A stretch of 6,117 nt of DNA, from assembly GCA_009920815.1 (NCBI GenBank), contig RFZH01000141.1, positions 1-6,117 on the forward strand. Reading direction: 5' to 3'. The position numbers and the translations under genes were made by a program. The notes beneath the pieces were generated by a model. The model was not told where the DNA came from and did no database searches. It saw only the letters and a program-made list of their open reading frames with translations. This document shows positions 1-4,231 of this stretch, in pieces. Position 1 is the stretch's first letter, and each line of letters opens with the position of its first letter. The DNA comes from Paracoccaceae bacterium (lineage in GTDB: Bacteria; Pseudomonadota; Alphaproteobacteria; Rhodobacterales; Rhodobacteraceae).

Positions 1-273
1 ACCGCGTTGGAAAATATTTCATCGCGTCAGGAAAACACGATTGCCGTTTCTGCAATCACTGGTCAGGGCATGGAGGCCTTGCTCGAGACGATCGCGCAAT
101 CGCTTGGTCAAGAGAAATCAATTGCAACACTTGATGTGCCGTTTTCCGACGGTAAACGGCGCGCTTGGCTCTATGCGCAAGGGATCATCGTAACCGAAGA
201 TACGACTGATAACGGAACCAGGTTCACGGTGGCTTGGACACCAAAACAACAATATCAGTTTAGCAAACTTTAG
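1..273 (+). CDS. hflX: GTPase HflX, C-terminal end (5' partial)
   Basis: The reading frame is open from base 1 and ends at TAG 271-273, giving 90 residues of a gene that begins before the window. Residues 15-23 (AVSAITGQG) match the G5 box (SA-x-T-G-x-G) that closes a TRAFAC-class G domain. It is followed by a short helix and a tail of about 50 residues (AWLYAQG, then a beta-rich RFTVAWTP segment). That tail after the G domain is the arrangement of HflX, and not of Era or EngA, which carry KH domains there. HflX is known as a cytosolic, ribosome-binding GTPase that splits stalled or heat-damaged 70S ribosomes. In many alphaproteobacteria hflX follows hfq; that part is not visible here. The stop codon overlaps the stop of the convergent acylase gene. 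The family call rests on the C-terminus only, because the diagnostic N-terminal HflX domain and the G1-G4 boxes are outside the window. Confidence 0.82.
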   Translation, partial: TALENISSRQENTIAVSAITGQGMEALLETIAQSLGQEKSIATLDVPFSDGKRRAWLYAQGIIVTEDTTDNGTRFTVAWTPKQQYQFSKL

Positions 274-2732
274 GGCAGGGGCGTGATCACCGTCACGCCC
301 GTCGCCGCTCCACGGGCCAAATCAGGGTCAAGTGACATCTGAATGTATTCCCCGCGGCGCCATAGTTGCCCCAGATCATCATAATGGCGTGACAAGAAAT
401 GCCCTGACTGACCGGTCGAGGAAATAAACACCGAACTGTTGGGGTCTGAAAAGTCATAAACGCCCCGATATGTTGCGGCATGAACGTTTAGATAGGGGTT
501 TGGCCCTTTGCCAATTGTGCGCCCCCGCATCAACGTATTGTCCCCCCCTGACGTGTGCTGACGAATATTCACAAAATAATGCAACAGCGGCACTTTACCC
601 AAAACGGGGTGATCGTGGGTTGCTTGGTGGGCATCGCCCCAACGCAGCGCATTTGGATCACGATCAAAGTTTTCGCCAAGCCAGATCAGCGCATCGTCCA
701 ATGCCATACGCGCGATTGTTTCGCAGGTTTCGATGGGCGCGCTTTGCAATATGTCACACCATTGGCCCGACCCGTCAACATTGCGAAAAACCTTTTCAAT
801 AAACAGCGGCTCAATCTTGGTGAACTTATCCGCGACAGGGCCCAGTTCGTCCCTGATCAAGCGGTCTTGCAGCGCGCGCATCCAAGCCATGTAAATCAAA
901 GGTTCGGGCAAATGTTCATTCATCTCGCCATTCCAACTTGCCAATAGCTTTAGCGCTTCTTGGCGTTGGCGTTCCAACGTTCCCTGTTCGGCCGCGGCAC
1001 CGGTGAACCAAAGATTGGCCCCGATCAACGGCAAAAGGGATTGCGCCGTAAAGCTGACGGTATCCAGCTGTGCTTCGATAAAGCTTTCGCGCGTGTGGAC
1101 GCGTCTGTCCTGCATGAGCCGTTCCCAGCGCCGGATACGCTGACTGTCGCCCCAGTTAAATGACATATGGTCGGGAAAGGCTGTGTCGACAATCTTGTTA
1201 TTTGTATTGCCTAATATGCCCCCGACAGGATTGACAATCTCGGGGGTTTGGGAAAACGCTTTGAACCCTTTCCATTGGTTTTCGGGGCGCCATCCCAGCG
1301 CGGGCATGCGCCCTTGGGTCGTATGGTTTGGATCACGAATTGGGAAGACACCGATTGTTTTCATAGCGATCTGTGTTTTATCCACCAAGGTCAGGTTTTG
1401 GGATGGTGCGCGATATGTGGCAAATGCGGCAATTGCATCATTCACGTTTTGCGCCGCCAACAACTTGCGCGATGATGAAAAGGAGGGATCGTTCGCAGAT
1501 AGCGCGGTCCATTGCAAAACGGGCACGTGCCCTGCTGGCGTAACGTCGGCTAGGTCAAACTGTGTGGTTGGCAAAACGGGTCCGTTCTGTGTCCAGCGCA
1601 GAGTGAGCGTGACCGGCGCCTGATCCTTTATCGCGATAATAGAGGGCCGAGCGACAAAATCGCGCCAACCGTCTTTGGTGCGATATTGATTTGGATTTTC
1701 TGGATTGACCTCTTCCATCAGGATGTCTTGATCGTCCAAATAGGATGATGTCAGCCCCCAACCCAACTGATCTGAGCGACCGACCAAAACCGCGGGTACA
1801 CCGGGCAACGTGCCTCCAATCACGCCACCTGTGCTAAGGTCAAGATGGGCAAGATACCAGATAGACGGCGCCGTCAGGCCCAAATGTGGATCGTTTGCCA
1901 AAATCGTCCCACCCGCCGCAGAACGCGCAGGTGCCGCCGCAAAAGCATTTGACGCCCCTGCTAGGTCATAGGGTTGAACCGGTGTTAGGGGCGACGGTTG
2001 CCATGTTTGCGCGACCTGAAAATCCGAGGTGCCCATCACAGCGGCATAGTTTGGCAAATCAATAACCGCGTCACCGGGGGCGTTCGGTAACAGATCGTCC
2101 AACCGTTCAGGAAACGGAATTTGCAAAGATGTTTGTGCCCGCAACACTTCGTTTGCCATGTGCCCAGAAAGTTGCAAGGCCATGATCTTTAAGATGCCGA
2201 GTGAATCTGCCGGTTGCCAAGGGGCAAACGGTGCATCAAACAAGAACATTTCCGGTGCACCGCGGCCAAGCGCGTTGTCATTGATTTCTGTAATACGCGC
2301 ATTCACACCTTTGGCATAGGCTTCGAGCACAGCGCGCGATTGATCATCTTGGGCGGCGACAGACGATTTGGCGAGGTTGTATAAATCCAATCGACGCATG
2401 AGGATATCGACATCTGCGGTTTTTGATCCAAAAACTTCGGACAAACGTCCTTGCAGAGTGCGACGCATGATAGCCATTTGCCAAAGCCGATCTTGTGCGT
2501 GGGCATAGCCAAGACCAAAGAAAACGTCGTGATCTGATTGCGCAAAAATATGTGGCACATTCGCTGTATCGCGGACGATTTCAATAGATGCCTCGGGTCC
2601 CGCCAGTGCAATCGTTTTATCATATTCTGGCAATGATCTTGAAGCGAGATAATACACGCCCATGATCGCAAACACTGCCAAAATAACGCAAACCACTGTC
2701 AAACGTATGAACCAGCGAAAAATGACCGCCAT
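270..2732 (-). CDS. Penicillin acylase family protein (Ntn hydrolase), membrane-anchored or exported
   Basis: This is a complete 820-aa member of the penicillin amidase family, Ntn hydrolases that cleave amide bonds of acylated substrates after cutting themselves into alpha and beta chains. Residues about 5-28 form one hydrophobic segment after a short basic start, with no clear signal-peptidase site, so it is either an uncleaved anchor or a signal peptide acting in the periplasm. GYAHAQDRLWQM (75-86) is the alpha-chain signature. GASNAF holds the predicted nucleophile Ser261, the first residue of the beta chain (about 560 aa, close to that of E. coli penicillin G acylase), followed by NDPHLGL (280-286). 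Asn511 of NTNNK probably matches the oxyanion-hole Asn. Near the C-terminus, GGDN and GQSGH...HYDD are typical. ATG 2732 is chosen over 2786 because AAAGGGG (2745-2739) lies 6 nt upstream and the membrane segment then begins at the N-terminus. The true substrate is unknown: beta-lactam side chains, N-acyl-homoserine lactones or other N-acyl amides are all possible. Its stop overlaps that of hflX. Confidence 0.94.
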   Translation of the reverse strand: MAVIFRWFIRLTVVCVILAVFAIMGVYYLASRSLPEYDKTIALAGPEASIEIVRDTANVPHIFAQSDHDVFFGLGYAHAQDRLWQMAIMRRTLQGRLSEVFGSKTADVDILMRRLDLYNLAKSSVAAQDDQSRAVLEAYAKGVNARITEINDNALGRGAPEMFLFDAPFAPWQPADSLGILKIMALQLSGHMANEVLRAQTSLQIPFPERLDDLLPNAPGDAVIDLPNYAAVMGTSDFQVAQTWQPSPLTPVQPYDLAGASNAFAAAPARSAAGGTILANDPHLGLTAPSIWYLAHLDLSTGGVIGGTLPGVPAVLVGRSDQLGWGLTSSYLDDQDILMEEVNPENPNQYRTKDGWRDFVARPSIIAIKDQAPVTLTLRWTQNGPVLPTTQFDLADVTPAGHVPVLQWTALSANDPSFSSSRKLLAAQNVNDAIAAFATYRAPSQNLTLVDKTQIAMKTIGVFPIRDPNHTTQGRMPALGWRPENQWKGFKAFSQTPEIVNPVGGILGNTNNKIVDTAFPDHMSFNWGDSQRIRRWERLMQDRRVHTRESFIEAQLDTVSFTAQSLLPLIGANLWFTGAAAEQGTLERQRQEALKLLASWNGEMNEHLPEPLIYMAWMRALQDRLIRDELGPVADKFTKIEPLFIEKVFRNVDGSGQWCDILQSAPIETCETIARMALDDALIWLGENFDRDPNALRWGDAHQATHDHPVLGKVPLLHYFVNIRQHTSGGDNTLMRGRTIGKGPNPYLNVHAATYRGVYDFSDPNSSVFISSTGQSGHFLSRHYDDLGQLWRRGEYIQMSLDPDLARGAATGVTVITPLP
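279..300. terminator. Perfect 8-bp hairpin at the convergent hflX/acylase 3' ends
   Basis: GGGCGTGA (279-286) and TCACGCCC (293-300) are exact inverted repeats around a 6-nt loop (TCACCG). The stem starts 6 bases after the hflX stop and lies inside the last codons of the acylase. It is GC-rich, but neither strand has a run of T after it, so it does not fit the classic intrinsic terminator. It may be a 3'-end stabilising hairpin or a pause/Rho-assisted end for hflX mRNA. Because it also encodes the acylase C-terminus, the repeat could be chance. Confidence 0.35.
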
Positions 2733-2738
2733 GCCTTG

Positions 2739-2745
2739 CCCCTTT
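2739..2745 (-). promoter_or_regulatory. Ribosome binding site that sets the acylase start
   Basis: Read on the minus strand the bases are AAAGGGG, followed by a 6-nt spacer (CAAGGC) and ATG at 2732. The longer frame beginning at ATG 2786 adds 18 polar residues before the hydrophobic segment. Its start also lies within a few bases of a possible -10 box (2793-2788), which would leave little or no leader. The internal ATG is therefore the better start. Confidence 0.7.
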
Positions 2746-2787
2746 AATTTTTCAAAACGCTTGCATCCTACTTCGCAACGCGACACA

Positions 2788-2795
2788 AGTATAAA
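2788..2795. promoter_or_regulatory. Candidate overlapping -10 boxes for the divergent acylase and dehydrogenase
   Basis: The divergent intergenic region (2733-2819, 87 bases) contains AGTATAAA. Read on the plus strand it gives TATAAA (2790-2795), which would place a transcript start about 18 bases before the dehydrogenase ATG. Read on the minus strand it gives TATACT (2793-2788), which would leave a leader of about 50 bases before the acylase ATG. Neither has a convincing -35 box at 16-18 bases: TTGCAT at 2761 is 23 bases from TATAAA. The call rests on the -10 match and position only. Confidence 0.25.
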
Positions 2796-2819
2796 AAACA
2801 GATTTAGCGAGGAAATTCG

Positions 2820-3692
2820 ATGGCAAAAGTTGCATTTTTAGGTTTGGGCGTCATGGGATACCCAATGGCGGGGCATTTGAAGGCTGCAGGCCACGACGTG
2901 ACCGTTTATAATCGCACCGCTGCGAAAGCGGAAAAATGGGCCGCTGAACATGGTGGTGCGATGGCGCTCACCCCGCGCGAAGCGGCGGCAGGGGCAGAGT
3001 TTGTCATGTCCTGTGTCGGCAATGACGATGATTTGCGATCGGTCACGTTGGGGGCAGATGGCGCTTTTGCGGGAATGGCGAAGGGTGCGATTTTTGTTGA
3101 TCACACGACCGTATCTGCCCGCGTCACTGACGAACTTTATGCGGCCGCAAAGGTGGCTGGCTTGTCCTTTGTTGATGCCCCGATTTCGGGGGGGCAAGCG
3201 GGTGCTGAAAATGGCGTCTTGTCTATCATGTGCGGCGGCGATCAACCATCCTATGATGCAGCTGAACCAATTATGGATGCGTATTCTCGGATTTGCCGGC
3301 GTATCGGTGATAGCGGGGCTGGGCAAAAAACAAAAATGTGTAACCAAATCGCGATTGCCGGTCTGGTGCAAGGGTTGGCTGAAGCCCTGCATTTTGCCGA
3401 AAAGGCCGGTTTGGACGGGGAATCTGTCGTCGAAGTCATCAGCCAAGGCGCCGCGGGCAGCTGGCAAATGTCAAACCGCTACAAGACCATGTTGGCGGAT
3501 CATTTCGATCATGGATTTGCCGTCGATTGGATGCGCAAGGATCTGGGTATCTGTCTGGACGCCGCTGACGAAAACGGCGCCAGCTTGCCTGTCACCGCAT
3601 TGGTCGATCAATTCTATAAAGATGTGCAAAAATTAGGCGGCGGTCGGTGGGATACATCCAGCCTGTTCAAGCGCTTGCGTGCAATGAATTGA
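2820..3692 (+). CDS. NAD(P)-dependent oxidoreductase, 3-hydroxyisobutyrate dehydrogenase / glyoxylate reductase family
   Basis: This complete 290-aa protein has the usual length for beta-hydroxyacid dehydrogenases, soluble enzymes that interconvert small beta- or gamma-hydroxyacids and their (semi)aldehydes with NAD(P). The N-terminal Rossmann fold has GLGVMG at 8-13, and VYNRT (29-33) at the end of the second strand. An Arg rather than an acidic residue there is usually linked with NADPH preference. DAPISGG (119-125) is the substrate-binding signature. GAGQKTKMCNQ (166-176) contains the catalytic Lys172 and the conserved Asn175. DWMRKDL (236-242) is the second conserved Lys-Asp element of the all-helical C-terminal domain. 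The start is supported by GAGGAAA (2809-2815), 4 bases before ATG. The subfamily is unsettled: 3-hydroxyisobutyrate, tartronate semialdehyde, glyoxylate and succinic semialdehyde reduction are all possible, and no valine-degradation or glycolate genes are next to it. It is divergent from the acylase and probably monocistronic, with a hairpin right after its stop. Confidence 0.93.
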   Translation: MAKVAFLGLGVMGYPMAGHLKAAGHDVTVYNRTAAKAEKWAAEHGGAMALTPREAAAGAEFVMSCVGNDDDLRSVTLGADGAFAGMAKGAIFVDHTTVSARVTDELYAAAKVAGLSFVDAPISGGQAGAENGVLSIMCGGDQPSYDAAEPIMDAYSRICRRIGDSGAGQKTKMCNQIAIAGLVQGLAEALHFAEKAGLDGESVVEVISQGAAGSWQMSNRYKTMLADHFDHGFAVDWMRKDLGICLDAADENGASLPVTALVDQFYKDVQKLGGGRWDTSSLFKRLRAMN

Positions 3693-3699
3693 TGTTTTT

Positions 3700-3740
3700 T
3701 GGTCAAATACGTATCGCTTGCGTATTTGACCATTGTGTTT
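3700..3740 (+). terminator. Probable intrinsic terminator of the dehydrogenase gene
   Basis: The repeat TGGTCAAATACG (3700-3711) and CGTATTTGACCA (3721-3732) is a perfect 12-bp stem with a 9-nt loop (TATCGCTTG), starting 8 bases after the TGA stop. It is followed by TTGTGTTTT (3733-3741), a moderately T-rich tail with 7 of 9 bases T. The stem is AT-rich for a terminator, and there is a run of six T (3695-3700) before it as well. A long palindrome of this kind could also be an operator for the rne promoter region, but position and tail favour termination. Confidence 0.6.
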
Positions 3741-4098
3741 TCCCCAAGTTTGCCCTTATGGTGAAACTACGGCAGGTCACGACTGTGATTATCGCCAAAC
3801 AGTTTCGCTGTCCCTTTGAATTGTCAGGCATACTCTGGCGTTTAGGTGCAGATTGATTGGACCTCAGGGTCATGAATTCACCCGAACCGCCAGTGCGGAG
3901 GGTCAATAAAACGCGGTCCGCCATGTGGCGGGATCGTTAAGAAGGCAACGCGATGACGCGCACGAGGCAAAGATTTGCAAGAGCAGAGGGTCTAAATGGC
4001 CCCATCTGCCGCGCGCCTATTATCGCCCCAACACACACACGTATCTCACCCATCGCCCTTTTGGGGCCATGGGTTCGAAGTGCGTGCAAATGGACAAC
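3733..4098 (+). other. Long non-coding stretch: probable promoter region and 5' leader of rne
   Basis: These roughly 365 bases contain no gene I can support. A short frame ATG 3758 to TGA 3856 (32 aa) has no ribosome binding site and no recognisable motif. TTGTCA (3821-3826) and CATACT (3829-3834) resemble promoter boxes but cannot be paired at a normal spacing. The direct repeat AGGGTCA occurs at 3866-3872 and 3899-3905. A small hairpin CCGCC-ATGT-GGCGG lies at 3918-3931, just before a Shine-Dalgarno-like AAGAAGG (3939-3945). An (AC)5 run lies at 4031-4040. The rne leader in enterobacteria is long and carries autoregulation; whether the same holds here is inference. Confidence 0.45.
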
Positions 4099-4231
4099 AT
4101 GGTTAAGAAAATGCTTATCGACGCCACCCACGCCGAGGAAACTCGGGTGGTTGTGGTTGATGGAAACAAGGTCGAGGAATTCGATTTTGAATCCGAAAAC
4201 AAACGCCAACTGGCAGGAAATATATATCTAG
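3953..4231 (+). other. Possible upstream ORF overlapping the rne start
   Basis: ATG 3953 has a good Shine-Dalgarno-like sequence, AAGAAGG, 7 bases upstream, better than anything in front of rne. The frame encodes up to 92 residues (MTRTRQRFARAEG...). It runs across the rne start in a different frame and stops at 4231 inside rne. The peptide matches no family I recognise. It is rich in Arg, Trp and Thr where it overlaps rne, as expected of an out-of-frame reading. It is unlikely to be a functional protein, but translation of it could control rne initiation. Confidence 0.2.
4048..4074 (+). promoter_or_regulatory. Hairpin in the rne leader with a competing upstream pairing
   Basis: ACCCAT (4048-4053) pairs with ATGGGT (4069-4074). 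After one C-C mismatch, GCCC (4055-4058) pairs with GGGC (4064-4067), giving a 10-bp interrupted stem with a TTTTG loop. There is no T-run after it, so it is not a terminator. Its 3' arm is also exactly complementary over 9 bases (TGGGGCCAT, 4062-4070) to ATGGCCCCA at 3996-4004, so the two folds exclude each other. It lies 24 bases before the chosen rne start and contains an in-frame ATG at 4069. A regulatory role is inferred, not shown. Confidence 0.35.

Noticed and set aside
293..2671. Several frames of 60-150 codons on both strands inside the acylase gene
   Set aside because: They lie within a well-supported 820-codon gene, lack family motifs and good ribosome binding sites, and are best explained as shadow frames.
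2838..3636. Overlapping frames of 209 (minus) and 228 (plus) codons across the dehydrogenase
   Set aside because: The 290-aa dehydrogenase has every family motif in order. The other frames give Cys/Arg/Trp-rich sequence with no recognisable domain.
3758..3856. 32-codon frame (MVKLRQVTTV...) in the region before rne
   Set aside because: The length and a plausible amphipathic look caught attention, but there is no Shine-Dalgarno sequence before ATG 3758 and no family is recognisable. It is within what chance would give.
3703..3924. 73-codon frame on the minus strand in the region before rne
   Set aside because: It has no ribosome binding site before its ATG, its end runs into the palindrome after the dehydrogenase, and it has no recognisable motif.
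4031..4040. (AC)5 dinucleotide run in the rne leader as a phase-variable repeat
   Set aside because: Five units is short for slipped-strand variation, and it lies outside the rne coding frame. It probably only keeps the loop unstructured.
4071..4082. GGGTTCGAAGTG, resembling a tRNA T-loop
   Set aside because: The flanking bases do not form a T-stem, and no anticodon or acceptor arms can be drawn upstream. The resemblance is a short chance match.
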